Source of the DNA: Lysinibacillus_B sp042920265
GTDB taxonomy: Bacteria > Bacillota > Bacilli > Bacillales_A > Planococcaceae
Direction: 5' to 3'
DNA: 64,000 bases
NCBI RefSeq assembly: GCF_042920265.1
Contig: NZ_JBDQZI010000010.1
Location: 93,876 to 157,875, forward strand
Shown piece by piece: positions 26,556 through 36,721 of the stretch. Below the pieces are notes generated by a model. The model saw only the letters and a program-made list of their open reading frames with translations, ran no database searches and had not been told where the DNA came from. The first letter of the stretch is position 1, and the number at the start of each line of letters is the position of its first letter. A program made the translations under genes and the position numbers.

Positions 26556-28007
26556 CTATTTACCTTTATGCTGATGGCGATATTTTAATGGTGTATCATT
26601 AAAATATTGTTTAAACACTTTAATAAAATAATTAACATCTTCAAATCCACATGATACAGCAATTTCTGACACAGGCATATCCGTTGTCAACAGTAGCTTA
26701 CTTGCCTGCTGAATGCGATAATTTGATAAATATTTCTTCAAATGTAGCCCCTGCTTTTTCGTAAAAAGAGAACTTAAATAATTGGCATTAATGCCAATGT
26801 CACGCGCCATTTGCTGTAAGTTAATCGATGAATCCGCATAATGTTGCTCAATATAGGCAATCGCTTGCTCCGTATAATCGGCTTGTTTTGATACATGAAT
26901 CGACTGTACTTTTTGTAATAGCGATTGTAAAAACACTATAATTTCCTGTAAAATTACATGCAAAATTGGCTCATCCAAAATAATATGAAATAAATTACGA
27001 TACCGTTTTTCCAAGTGCGAATCTAATTGCAAATGGTATTTCATCATAAAACGACGAATTTGTGCGAGCACACTCGTTAAATGAATACGTACCTCTTCAT
27101 GATAATAATGCTGCTGGCGTAACTGTAGTAAGGATGCTTTTAACATCGCCATATCTCCATGTTCTAAGCTATGTATCCACAATTGCTGTTGCTCCGGTGT
27201 AAGTAATGGATCAAACGTATCGTATTTGATCGGGTCCGACGTAAAAAATACTTGCTCATATCCTTTATAAAAACGATGTGATAAATTTGCTATTACTTTA
27301 CGATACATCGCATTAACCGTAGTAGGTTCCTCATCATAAAAACAAATATTAATCACTTCACCGTGCTGTTCTTTCCATTCATTAATCAATAAACGCCCTA
27401 CTTTGAACATTTCTTTTTGAGATAAAGAATCAACAAAACAAATCATTCGCTTATTCAAAGGATACACATCAATCTTTTGAAAAATCGTTAATGTCCTTAA
27501 CCATTTGGCCAACTCCCCCATCATCCCCACATTTTTCAGTTCAATCGTGAAAAACGTTTCGTACACAATGGTCCCGTCTTCACGGTAAAAAATTTCATCA
27601 TAAACATTTTTCCTTTGCAAAGCTATAGATTGCACTGGCTCATGTTTGGCTAATGGCAAAGATAATATCGTTTTCTTTAAATCCTCTAGTGGAATCGGTT
27701 TAACAAATAATTTTCTACTTTGAATTTCAATCGCTGTCGCTGCATACTGAAACATCGGCTGCATCGTCGTTGAAATAATGTGCATGTGTGGATAATTTTG
27801 AAGAAATAATTTTAATGTCATATTAATGAATGTAATATCAATAATTAGTAACTGTGGTTGCTCTTCTTCGATAAAGCGTATTACCTGCTCCGTGTTTATT
27901 GCCTTTTTAATATACAACCGATGTGGGATGTACGCCTTTAAGAACCATTCAATCCCTTGTGCCTCTTCTATATCTGATTCTGCTATGATAATCAGCATCC
28001 ATTTCAC
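26556..28007 (-). CDS. AraC-family regulator with receiver-like N-terminus (2)
   Basis: 483 residues. N-terminal CheY-like fold (about 1-115) with LLIIDITF carrying the putative acceptor aspartate but without the usual DxxMP context, and KPIPLEDL where the conserved Lys-Pro stands. The C-terminal ~100 residues are an AraC HTH (AIAYIEQHYADSSINLQQMA ... KKYLSNYRIQQASKLL ... CGFEDVNYFIKVFKQYF ... TPLKYR). Layout equals YesN-type response regulators. It is divergent from hutU across 160 bases and is therefore the best candidate for the hutUI regulator. No cognate kinase is encoded in the window. Confidence 0.85.
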   Translation of the reverse strand: MKWMLIIIAESDIEEAQGIEWFLKAYIPHRLYIKKAINTEQVIRFIEEEQPQLLIIDITFINMTLKLFLQNYPHMHIISTTMQPMFQYAATAIEIQSRKLFVKPIPLEDLKKTILSLPLAKHEPVQSIALQRKNVYDEIFYREDGTIVYETFFTIELKNVGMMGELAKWLRTLTIFQKIDVYPLNKRMICFVDSLSQKEMFKVGRLLINEWKEQHGEVINICFYDEEPTTVNAMYRKVIANLSHRFYKGYEQVFFTSDPIKYDTFDPLLTPEQQQLWIHSLEHGDMAMLKASLLQLRQQHYYHEEVRIHLTSVLAQIRRFMMKYHLQLDSHLEKRYRNLFHIILDEPILHVILQEIIVFLQSLLQKVQSIHVSKQADYTEQAIAYIEQHYADSSINLQQMARDIGINANYLSSLFTKKQGLHLKKYLSNYRIQQASKLLLTTDMPVSEIAVSCGFEDVNYFIKVFKQYFNDTPLKYRHQHKGK

Positions 28008-28167
28008 CTCTTAAATTTTTTCTATTTTTTAAAAAAATCTTATTTTAAACAAAAGATAACTCTTTTATATAAATATTTTACTATAAAATATGGGATTGTT
28101 CTATTTATTTAGACTTTTCAGAAACATAAAATAAGAGTAAGTTCTAAACAAAGGGAGAGATAAACAA

Positions 28168-29829
28168 ATGGTAATCAAAACAAATATCCGTGCACCACGT
28201 GGCAATGAATTAACATGTAAAGGTTGGACACAAGAAGCAGCAATGCGTATGTTAATGAACAACCTTGACCCAGAAGTAGCAGAAAATCCTGATGAGTTAG
28301 TTGTATATGGAGGAATCGGGAAAGCAGCACGTGACTGGGAAAGCTTCCATAAAATAATTGAAACATTAAAAGAGCTAGAAAATGATGAAACAATGCTTGT
28401 GCAATCTGGGAAACCAGTTGCTGTATTCAAAACACATGAAAACGCACCACGAGTGTTAATTGCAAACTCGAACTTAGTGCCAGGATGGGCGAACTGGGAA
28501 CATTTCTATAAACTGGAAGAACGCAATTTAATGATGTATGGACAAATGACAGCTGGTAGCTGGATTTACATCGGTGCTCAAGGCATTTTACAAGGAACAT
28601 ACTTAAGCTTTGTAGAAGCTGGAAAGAAAAAATTCGGTACACCAGACCTTCGCGGTAAGTTTATTTTAACTGGTGGTATGGGCGGTATGAGTGGTGCTCA
28701 ACCATTAGCAGGGAAAATGGCTGGTGCAGTTATTCTGGTAGTCGAAGTAGAACGTGCTCGCATTGAGCGTAAAATTAAAGAAGGATACTGTGACTATATC
28801 GTTGAAACAGTAGATGAAGCAATCGAGTTAGTTAACAAATTAACAGCGGCAAAAGAACCTGCATCTATTGGCTTAGTTGGCAACTGTGCAGATGTCAACC
28901 GTGAATTATTAAATCGTGGCATCATTCCTGATTTTGTAACAGACCAAACATCCGCACATGATCCAATCAACGGCTATGTGCCAAATGGTATGAGCTACGA
29001 GGAAGCGCTAGAACTGCGCAAAAACCATCCAAAAACATACGAACAAAAAGCAAAAGAAACAATGGCAGAGCATGTTCGTACAATGCTAGAATTCCAAGCA
29101 GCAGGTGCGGAAACATTCGACTACGGTAATAACATCCGCGCGTACGCACAAGAAATGGGTGTAGAAAATGCCTTTGATTTCCCTGGCTTCGTACCAGCTT
29201 ACATCCGTCCGCTATTCTGTGAAGGGAAAGGACCATTCCGCTGGGCAGCTTTATCAGGTGATCCAGAAGATATTTATAAAACAGATGCACTTGCAAAAGA
29301 AATGTTTGCGGATGATGAAGGATTAGTTAACTGGATTGATATGGCACAAAAAATGGTTAAATGGCAAGGGCTACCATCTCGTATTTGCTGGCTAGGCTAT
29401 GGTGACCGTCACCGCTTTGCGCTTCGTGTAAACGAAATGGTAGCGAATGGTGAATTAAAAGCACCGATCGTATTTGGTCGTGATCACTTAGACTCTGGTT
29501 CGGTTGCTTCTCCAAACCGTGAAACAGAAGGTATGCGTGACGGTACAGACGCTGTATCTGACTGGCCATTACTGAACGCACTTGTGAATACAGCTGGTGG
29601 TGCTAGCTGGGTAAGTATTCACCACGGCGGTGGCGTAGGTATGGGTTACTCACAACATGCAGGGCAAGTTTTAGTAGCAGATGGCTCTCAACTAGCAGCA
29701 GACAAAATTAACCGCGTATTAGTAGCTGACCCAGGTATGGGTGTTGTACGTCATGCGGATGCTGGTTATGAGATTGCTATTCGTACGGCAAAAGAGAAGG
29801 GCGTTAATATGCCAATGTTAAAAGGATGA
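28168..29829 (+). CDS. hutU: Urocanate hydratase
   Basis: 553 residues, start ATG after AAAGGGAG. Complete urocanase: YGGIGKAARDWE (47-58), QSGKPVAVF, TGGMGGMSGAQP NAD loop (168-179), VTDQTSAHDP (257-266), active-site Cys407 in SRICWLGYG, GRDHLDSGSVASPNRETE (437-454) and HHGGGVG (485-491). It converts urocanate to 4-imidazolone-5-propionate with tightly bound NAD. It overlaps the ribosome site of hutI, seven bases before that start. hutH (histidase) and hutG are absent from the window, which is unusual for a hut cluster. Confidence 0.97.
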   Translation: MVIKTNIRAPRGNELTCKGWTQEAAMRMLMNNLDPEVAENPDELVVYGGIGKAARDWESFHKIIETLKELENDETMLVQSGKPVAVFKTHENAPRVLIANSNLVPGWANWEHFYKLEERNLMMYGQMTAGSWIYIGAQGILQGTYLSFVEAGKKKFGTPDLRGKFILTGGMGGMSGAQPLAGKMAGAVILVVEVERARIERKIKEGYCDYIVETVDEAIELVNKLTAAKEPASIGLVGNCADVNRELLNRGIIPDFVTDQTSAHDPINGYVPNGMSYEEALELRKNHPKTYEQKAKETMAEHVRTMLEFQAAGAETFDYGNNIRAYAQEMGVENAFDFPGFVPAYIRPLFCEGKGPFRWAALSGDPEDIYKTDALAKEMFADDEGLVNWIDMAQKMVKWQGLPSRICWLGYGDRHRFALRVNEMVANGELKAPIVFGRDHLDSGSVASPNRETEGMRDGTDAVSDWPLLNALVNTAGGASWVSIHHGGGVGMGYSQHAGQVLVADGSQLAADKINRVLVADPGMGVVRHADAGYEIAIRTAKEKGVNMPMLKG

Positions 29830-29836
29830 TGCTGAT

Positions 29837-31108
29837 ATGCCATTATTAATCAAAAATGCAAATGAAATTATTACGATGCAAAGTACCGTAAATGGACCAC
29901 GTACAGGCAAAGCCATGAGTGAGTTATCTATTATTGAAAATGGCAGTATTTTAGTAGAGGGCGATCGCATTATTGCGATTGGTCCTCTCGCTGAAATCAA
30001 AAAACAATTTGCCGAGCAAGTGGCACAGGCAGACGTTGTGGACGCAACGGGCAAAGTCGTCATGCCAGGACTTGTCGATTGCCATACGCACCTTGTCCAT
30101 GGAGGTACACGTGAACACGAATTAAATATGCGTTTACGCGGTGCTACCTACATGGAAATTATGAATGCGGGCGGTGGTATTCACTATACAACAACCAAAA
30201 CACGTGAAGCTTCTTTTGATGAATTATATGAAAAATCTTATAAAATTTTAAATCAGTTTTTAACATACGGTGTCACAACAGTTGAAGCAAAATCAGGCTA
30301 CGGTCTAGATTGGGAAACAGAAAAAAAGCAGCTGGAAGTAGTAAAAAAATTACAAGAAACACATGAAATCGACCTTGTTTCTACATTCATGGGTGCCCAT
30401 GCTGTACCAAGTGAATATAAAGGACGCGAAGATGATTTTGTGGATGCAGTCATTAACGAAATGCTACCGAAAGTAGCGGAGCTAGGTTTAGCAGAATTTA
30501 ATGATGTTTTCTGTGAAAAAGGCGTCTTCACACCCGAACAATCTCGAAAAATTTTATTAGCTGGGAAGGACTACGGTCTAACACCAAAAATTCACGCGGA
30601 CGAAATCGAACCGTATGAAGGAGCTGAACTTGCCGCGGAGCTTGGTGCCATTTCTGCAGAACACTTATTAGTAGCATCTGATGAAGGTATTGAAGCAATG
30701 GCAAAAGCCGGCACAATTGCCGTACTATTACCGGGAACAGCATTTTTCTTACGTGCCCCTTTTGCACGTGGACGACTCATGATTGATCGCGGTGTACCTG
30801 TTGCAATTTCTAGCGATTTCAATCCAGGCTCATCACCGACAATTTCTTTACCATTCATCCAAAATTTAGCTTGTATGAATATGGGGATGACAATGGAAGA
30901 AGTACTTGTTGCTACAACGATTAACGCCGCCTATGCGATTAATCGTGGTGAGAAAATTGGCTCTTTAGAAGTTGGTAAAAAAGCTGATATCTTATTACTC
31001 AATGTACCAAACTATAAACAATTGCAATATTTCTACGGCATGAACCATACAAATACAGTTATTAAAGCAGGCAAAGTCGTAGTAAAAGAAGGCGCATTTA
31101 TTCGATAA
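29837..31108 (+). CDS. hutI: Imidazolonepropionase
   Basis: 423 residues. Metal-dependent amidohydrolase: VDCHTHLVHGG (HxH metal ligands), KSGYGLDWETE, KIHADEIEPYEGAELAAELGA, EHLL and SSDFNPGSSPT (catalytic Asp). It hydrolyses imidazolone-5-propionate to N-formimino-L-glutamate. The ATG at 29837 follows AGGATGATG that overlaps the hutU stop, so hutUI is one operon, closed by a terminator at 31134. Confidence 0.97.
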   Translation: MPLLIKNANEIITMQSTVNGPRTGKAMSELSIIENGSILVEGDRIIAIGPLAEIKKQFAEQVAQADVVDATGKVVMPGLVDCHTHLVHGGTREHELNMRLRGATYMEIMNAGGGIHYTTTKTREASFDELYEKSYKILNQFLTYGVTTVEAKSGYGLDWETEKKQLEVVKKLQETHEIDLVSTFMGAHAVPSEYKGREDDFVDAVINEMLPKVAELGLAEFNDVFCEKGVFTPEQSRKILLAGKDYGLTPKIHADEIEPYEGAELAAELGAISAEHLLVASDEGIEAMAKAGTIAVLLPGTAFFLRAPFARGRLMIDRGVPVAISSDFNPGSSPTISLPFIQNLACMNMGMTMEEVLVATTINAAYAINRGEKIGSLEVGKKADILLLNVPNYKQLQYFYGMNHTNTVIKAGKVVVKEGAFIR

Positions 31109-31133
31109 GAATATTGGTTATAATTAATAGAAT

Positions 31134-31179
31134 GGGGACACACCAATTCGTCAACGTTTAGGCGAACTGGTATGTCCCC
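31134..31179 (+). terminator. Terminator of hutUI
   Basis: GGGGACACACCAATTCG and GCGAACTGGTATGTCCCC pair with few mismatches, 25 bases after the hutI stop; the tail is CTTCTCT. Confidence 0.8.
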
Positions 31180-31329
31180 CTTCTCTACCTACCCTATTAC
31201 CTATCATTTAGTGAGTTCACTTTTTGTTCACTTAATCTCCTCGCCCATTTAACCTAATGAGCAGTAATAAATTTAGGGCTAATTGTTCTTTGGAAATAAT
31301 TCTCACTATGCTATTCTTTAAGTAGAAAA

Positions 31330-31420
31330 ATTGAATAGGCAAACCTAAAGAAATTTAGGGACGCAAAGCTATAGGGACTAAGGTTTATACAACTATGTCA
31401 GCCAGTTGCCGAAGAGTACA
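31330..31420 (+). ncRNA. Cyclic di-GMP-I riboswitch (GEMM-I)
   Basis: The strand reads ATAGGCAAACCTAAAG, then a TTTAGG strand closing the first hairpin, then ACGCAAAGCTATAGGG, the P3 hairpin, and GTCAGCCAGTTGCC. These are the hallmark GEMM-I elements: GCAAACC entry, GAAA-type tetraloop with its ACGCAAAGC receptor, and the CAGCC...GCCG exit that forms the ligand pocket. It lies 150 bases before the M60 protease start and is followed by a terminator, so it should control that gene in response to c-di-GMP. Confidence 0.93.
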
Positions 31421-31502
31421 TTCTACTTTTTGTTTAGTAAGGCACGATTAAAAACGAAGCATTTTTGTGTGGAGTTTTTTAAAGATGCCCTTATGTGAAA
31501 TT

Positions 31503-31530
31503 AAGCTACTCTTTTTTGAGTAGCTTTTTT
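31503..31530 (+). terminator. Riboswitch expression-platform terminator
   Basis: AAGCTACTC, a TTTTTT loop and GAGTAGCTT followed by T. TACTC at 31507-31511 is complementary to GAGTA at 31414-31418, at the 3' edge of the aptamer, which suggests a terminator/antiterminator exchange. Confidence 0.85.
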
Positions 31531-31570
31531 ATGTGCTTCTTAGGAATTAAATCATCAGGAGGAATTATGT

Positions 31571-34500
31571 ATGAAAGTTATTAAGATGGCATCCGTAGCG
31601 GCCTTGGTCTTCAATTTAGTCGGCGGCCCAATAAATGTGTTAGCGAGTGAAAGTCCGAATGGGAGCACCGTCACGACAACAGCCCAAGCTAATATGGCGA
31701 CTGCTTCCATTAAGAAATTTGATTTATACGGAAAAGACATTTTAAGTGCCTACAATGACGTATTTAAAATAGCCAACACGAATATTAAATCGATTACAAA
31801 CAATGGTGGAAAATATTATAGCTCTACGATTGATAAAGCAATCGATGGCGATATGAATACACACTGGGAAACAGGTAAGCCAAATAGCGCCACATTCACA
31901 AATGAAGTTGTCATTAATTTTAATGAAACGATGACATTGAATCGTATTGTTTACGCGGCTCGCCAAGAAAGTGTACGAGGGAAAGGTTTTGCCCAACAGT
32001 TTGACATCTATAGCTCCCCGACAGACACAGGTGATAATTTTACGCTCGTATCTTCAGGTGAATATACAGGTTCTACTGGCGATATTGTAGAAATTCAGTT
32101 TGCCCCTACTACGTTTAAGCGCGTAAAATTTGTCTTTAAAAAAGCAAATCAAGACTGGGCAAGTGCAGCAGAATTTCAATTTTATAAAGAAGATCCTTTA
32201 ACAGAAAAAATAAACAGCCTATTTACGAACGGCTTAATGAATGAATTAAAGCCTGAATTTGCTTCATTAAGTGTTATCAATCAATTAGAGGCAGAGGCTG
32301 CTACACACCCATTAAAGGAGCAGTTACAAGTAAACTTACATATCGCAAAAGATATACTCAATAATGTCAATGTTTCGAACGAGGCAATCGTCACTGCATC
32401 ACAACGAGGGAACTCGAGTACAGAAGCAAGAGAGCATCAAATTGCCAGAACCTCTTTCTCTTTAGATACATTTGGCCGATATGTCGTGCCGGGTGAGACG
32501 ATTCAAGTTTTTGTGGATGCCAATGAAAATGGCGTCATGCCGAACTTAATTTTAGGACAAATAGCGGATGATAAAAACGGCTGGATTAGAAGATATTCAT
32601 TAAAACCAGGGTTAAATACGATAACAGCTCCTTCCTATGACAATATGAAACCTGCCGTTGTCTATGTAGAAAACCCCGCGTTACCAAATGAGCAAGCTTA
32701 TGCACCGAAAGTACGATTAGTTGGTGGTACAGCCTTCCCTGTTTACTATCACGGCAAAACGGACCCTGCAGCGTTTGAAAAAGAGTTAGAAGCATATGTG
32801 GCGAACATTAGTACAAATGACAATGACTTTGCCAGTGGCATCCCGAAAGACGTTATCTATAATGTGGCAGAGCTTGTTTCTGAAAACAATACAATTTCTA
32901 CAACTGCTGCTGGTGCACTAAAAGGCATACAGGAATTAAAACCGACAGGCAAAACAGTAGCAGACACAATGAATGACTGGGAAAGCATGTGGAAAGAGTT
33001 CCAAACAATTAGCGGTTATACAGAAAACGATCGCCGCTTTAATGCAAAGTTTACTTCAAGGGTGTTTACGAAAGGACCTTATGGATGGTCTGACTGGGGA
33101 TACACAGGATATAACGGTGGGAACTCCCCTAGAAGAGATGATGGCTTCTTCAAACAAATCGTAAAACCATTTGGTGTTTCTGGTAATGATGGTTGGGTTT
33201 ATTTCCATGAATGGGGCCATAACATTAATAACTCCACGATGGAACACGGTGAAATCACGAACAATCTTTATTCAGTAATCATGAGAAAGAAATTCGAAAA
33301 CAGTCATAACGACCGCGTAGATTGGAACACATTATACAAAAGATTTTCAGGTGAAACAGTAAACCATGGCTTCTGGACTTACTTAGGCATCCTTGAGCAA
33401 GTGCAATATTATTACGGAGAAGACAGCTATGGTAAGGCTTCTCGCATTGCTCGAACAAATCCAAATGGCGTGATGAATGGCTTAGGAAGCAACTTGCAAA
33501 GATTAGTTGTAGGTTTATCTTTAGCGACAGAAACAGACTTAACCGCATTTTTCGAAGATTGGGGCTATGTAACCGCTACAGTTAAGATGAAGGAAAAGGT
33601 AGCTCATTTACCTAAACCAAGTGTGAAATTACAATACATGCATAGTGTAGGACGAGGCTATGAAGGGGCTGGATTCTCAAACAATGCGAGTGTTACGATA
33701 CACGCTCTAAAAGCAAATAAAGAAAAAAATGAGATGACCATCACATATGATATTGATGCGGCAAATAAAGATGCTGCTATGGGTTATGAAATACTTCGAG
33801 ATGGCAAAGTAGTTGGCTACACAACGAGTCTGTCATTTGTCGATAAAAATGTAGATGTAACAGTTCCACATACGTATGAAATTATAGCTTATGACAAAAA
33901 ATTAAATAGTTTAAAACCCGTTGAAGTGAAATCACAACAACCTGCCTTATCTGTCGAGGAGCAAGTAACGCTGAAATTACATCAACAGTATGACCCGATG
34001 GATTATGTCAAAGCAGCCTCATATGCTGGACATAATATAACAGAAGATATCGTGATCAAATCGAATAATGTCCATGTTGCTAAAAAAGGGAACTATGAAA
34101 TTGTTTACGAAGTAACGAATGCTAATATTACAGCAACTAAAACAACAAAAGTGTCCGTAACAAGCGATTATGCCTATGTCTCCGATATGAATGCCAAATC
34201 GGCAAATATTCAATATGGCGATTTGAAAAAAGATACAGCAACGCCTGGCACACCGATTACACTTGTAAGACAAGGGTTAGATGCTACTTATGCAAAAGGA
34301 CTTGGAACACATGCGAATTCAGAAGTTGTATATGATATCGAAGGAAAAGGCTTTGATTTCTTTGAAAGCTATATCGGCATAGACCAAAACGTAAAAGGAA
34401 AAGCCTCATCCGCCACTTTTGAAGTATGGGTAGACGGTGAAAAGAAATTTGCTAGTGACGTATTCAAATCAAACACTGAACATGCATTTGTCAAAGTTCC

Positions 34501-36715
34501 TGTTAAAGGCGCGAAAGAAGTAAAGCTCGTGACAACAGATGCAAATGAAAATGGTAATTCATTTGACCATACTGTATGGGCGGATGCGAAATTTACGAAA
34601 GACTCTAGTATGCCGACATTAACGATTTCTGAAGACTTCACAATGGTGAAGTTAAACAGTGATGTTGATCTTTTAAAAGATGTGACAGCATCAGATATAG
34701 AAGATGGCGATCTAAAACAACAGATTCAAGTGACAGATCACGGCTTTACTACAAAAAAAACAGGTACTTACACAATCGAGTATGCTGTAACAGATAGCGA
34801 TAACAACGTTGCGACGAAATCCAAAACGATTTATGTATACAGTGATGAGCAATTTGCATCCGATATCAATTGGACGTCTGCACAAACTGCTTGGAGCACG
34901 GTAAACAAAGACAAGGCTTCTTCAGGTGGACCGATTAAGCTACGCGTGAATGGTGAGCAAAAAGCATTTACTAAAGGCATCGGGACACATGCCAACTCTA
35001 CCATTGTGTATGATCTTACAGGCAAAAACTACGACTACTTTGAAGCACTCGTTGGTGTAGACCAAAACATCCCTGAAAATGCTAACTCCAGTGTTACGTT
35101 CAAAATCGTTGCAGATGGTCAAGAAGTTTATAATAGCGGCGTGATGAAATACAACACAGAGGCAAAATTAGTAAGAGTTCCACTGAAAGGTGTAAAAGAA
35201 TTAACCCTTATTGCCAATGATTCAAGTAATGGTAATGCATCGGACCATGCAAATTTTGCTGATGCCAAGTTTTATATTTCAAATGGACTGCCACAGCTTT
35301 CGATTCCTAAAGATGTTGCTACGAAAGTTGGAACACCGATTGACATCAACGGAAATTATTCTGCAACAGACGCTGAAGATGGTAATTTAACAAATGCTGT
35401 ACAAGTGACTGGCGCCGATCAAGTTAACTTTAATCGCACTGGGAAGTATGAGATTACTTATACAGTCACAGATTGTGATGGCAATGAAGTGACAAAAACA
35501 CGAACAATCTCTGTTGTCGATATGAACGACTATCATTACCTGTCCGATTTTGATTGGCAGTCTATGCAATACAGTTATGCAGCACCTGTAAAAGATTTAG
35601 CTATTAGTCAAAAGAAAATCAGACTAACAGGAGAAGATGGTAACGAAAAAGTTTACGAAAAAGGCATTGGTACCCATTCTAACTCCACCATCGTCTATGA
35701 TTTAACAAATAAAGATGCAGATTACTTCACAGCGGTTGTTGGCGTAGACCGTCAAATGTTTGGCTCTATTGGTTCGGTGATATTCCAAGTGTTTGTTGAT
35801 GGGGAAAAACAATTTGACAGTGGCTTAATGGCCTCGAGAGATCCGCAAAAGTTCATTGAAGTCAATATTAGCGGTGCGAAAGAGCTAAAGTTAGTAGTGA
35901 CTGACGGAGGAAATGGCAACGGTTCTGACCATGCATCATGGGGAGATGCTAAATTGCATTTCGCAAATCCAGACCGTGTGTTTACACAAGATTTGACACT
36001 AGCTATTGAAGAAGCAAAAACCATTAACACTGAAAACTACACAACTGAAAGTATGGAGGCGTTACGAGCTAGCATTGTACAAGCGGAAGCGCTACTTGCT
36101 CATCCACAACCGACGCAAATAGCGATTGACCAAGCTGTAGAAGTGCTAAAACAAGCAATAGCCGCATTAGTAGCAATTGACTTTGATCAAGTAATAACAA
36201 TACAAGATCACCATCTGAAAAAGGCGATCCAGCAAACACTAGGTCTTACAGGTGAAATTACATTACGTGATATGTACAATCTCACGAGCCTAAGTAATCC
36301 ATCTGCTCGAATCTCAAGTTTAGAAGGCTTACAATATGCTAAACATTTAGTTTCACTAGACATTTCGGGAAATGCGATTACTGATTTCTCACCATTAAAA
36401 GATCTAAGTAAATTAGAAACTGTTATGGCCCACCCGCAAATCGTAGAAGTAAAAAGCTTAACGGGACCCGTAACGACAGTGGAAAACTTAGTAAAAGGAT
36501 TAGACGGTCACTATGTAAATCCTTATCAAATCGGTCTTAGACATACGAAAACGAACAAAGAAATATATGTAGATACTACTCTACTTGCACCAAATGCAGA
36601 TCAGTTTACAATCGACCTGTCAGCAGAAGATAAAGGATTCTATATGTTAGTCATTGCTTATCAGTTGAAAGAAGATATGCTAATCCAGTTGACTTATTTT
36701 GTGGAGAATCCGTAA
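31571..36715 (+). CDS. Secreted M60 (enhancin-like) metalloprotease with three NPCBM modules
   Basis: 1714 residues; ATG at 31571 after AGGAGGAATT. Signal peptide 1-25 or so (ends VLA). Domains: F5/8C (discoidin-like) carbohydrate-binding module about 75-205; M60/enhancin peptidase about 285-680 with zinc motif HEWGH at 546-550 (catalytic E547) and the downstream E561; Fn3-like segment 700-790; Ig/cadherin-like units about 790-865, 1015-1090 and 1243-1317; three NPCBM carbohydrate-binding modules about 868-1008, 1093-1235 and 1322-1465; a FIVAR-like helix bundle 1475-1535; leucine-rich repeat remnant 1540-1625. M60 enzymes cleave O-glycosylated proteins such as mucins. No LPxTG or SLH anchor, so it is released or held by glycans. 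It is under a c-di-GMP riboswitch. Confidence 0.92.
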   Translation: MKVIKMASVAALVFNLVGGPINVLASESPNGSTVTTTAQANMATASIKKFDLYGKDILSAYNDVFKIANTNIKSITNNGGKYYSSTIDKAIDGDMNTHWETGKPNSATFTNEVVINFNETMTLNRIVYAARQESVRGKGFAQQFDIYSSPTDTGDNFTLVSSGEYTGSTGDIVEIQFAPTTFKRVKFVFKKANQDWASAAEFQFYKEDPLTEKINSLFTNGLMNELKPEFASLSVINQLEAEAATHPLKEQLQVNLHIAKDILNNVNVSNEAIVTASQRGNSSTEAREHQIARTSFSLDTFGRYVVPGETIQVFVDANENGVMPNLILGQIADDKNGWIRRYSLKPGLNTITAPSYDNMKPAVVYVENPALPNEQAYAPKVRLVGGTAFPVYYHGKTDPAAFEKELEAYVANISTNDNDFASGIPKDVIYNVAELVSENNTISTTAAGALKGIQELKPTGKTVADTMNDWESMWKEFQTISGYTENDRRFNAKFTSRVFTKGPYGWSDWGYTGYNGGNSPRRDDGFFKQIVKPFGVSGNDGWVYFHEWGHNINNSTMEHGEITNNLYSVIMRKKFENSHNDRVDWNTLYKRFSGETVNHGFWTYLGILEQVQYYYGEDSYGKASRIARTNPNGVMNGLGSNLQRLVVGLSLATETDLTAFFEDWGYVTATVKMKEKVAHLPKPSVKLQYMHSVGRGYEGAGFSNNASVTIHALKANKEKNEMTITYDIDAANKDAAMGYEILRDGKVVGYTTSLSFVDKNVDVTVPHTYEIIAYDKKLNSLKPVEVKSQQPALSVEEQVTLKLHQQYDPMDYVKAASYAGHNITEDIVIKSNNVHVAKKGNYEIVYEVTNANITATKTTKVSVTSDYAYVSDMNAKSANIQYGDLKKDTATPGTPITLVRQGLDATYAKGLGTHANSEVVYDIEGKGFDFFESYIGIDQNVKGKASSATFEVWVDGEKKFASDVFKSNTEHAFVKVPVKGAKEVKLVTTDANENGNSFDHTVWADAKFTKDSSMPTLTISEDFTMVKLNSDVDLLKDVTASDIEDGDLKQQIQVTDHGFTTKKTGTYTIEYAVTDSDNNVATKSKTIYVYSDEQFASDINWTSAQTAWSTVNKDKASSGGPIKLRVNGEQKAFTKGIGTHANSTIVYDLTGKNYDYFEALVGVDQNIPENANSSVTFKIVADGQEVYNSGVMKYNTEAKLVRVPLKGVKELTLIANDSSNGNASDHANFADAKFYISNGLPQLSIPKDVATKVGTPIDINGNYSATDAEDGNLTNAVQVTGADQVNFNRTGKYEITYTVTDCDGNEVTKTRTISVVDMNDYHYLSDFDWQSMQYSYAAPVKDLAISQKKIRLTGEDGNEKVYEKGIGTHSNSTIVYDLTNKDADYFTAVVGVDRQMFGSIGSVIFQVFVDGEKQFDSGLMASRDPQKFIEVNISGAKELKLVVTDGGNGNGSDHASWGDAKLHFANPDRVFTQDLTLAIEEAKTINTENYTTESMEALRASIVQAEALLAHPQPTQIAIDQAVEVLKQAIAALVAIDFDQVITIQDHHLKKAIQQTLGLTGEITLRDMYNLTSLSNPSARISSLEGLQYAKHLVSLDISGNAITDFSPLKDLSKLETVMAHPQIVEVKSLTGPVTTVENLVKGLDGHYVNPYQIGLRHTKTNKEIYVDTTLLAPNADQFTIDLSAEDKGFYMLVIAYQLKEDMLIQLTYFVENP

Positions 36716-36721
36716 TTAATA

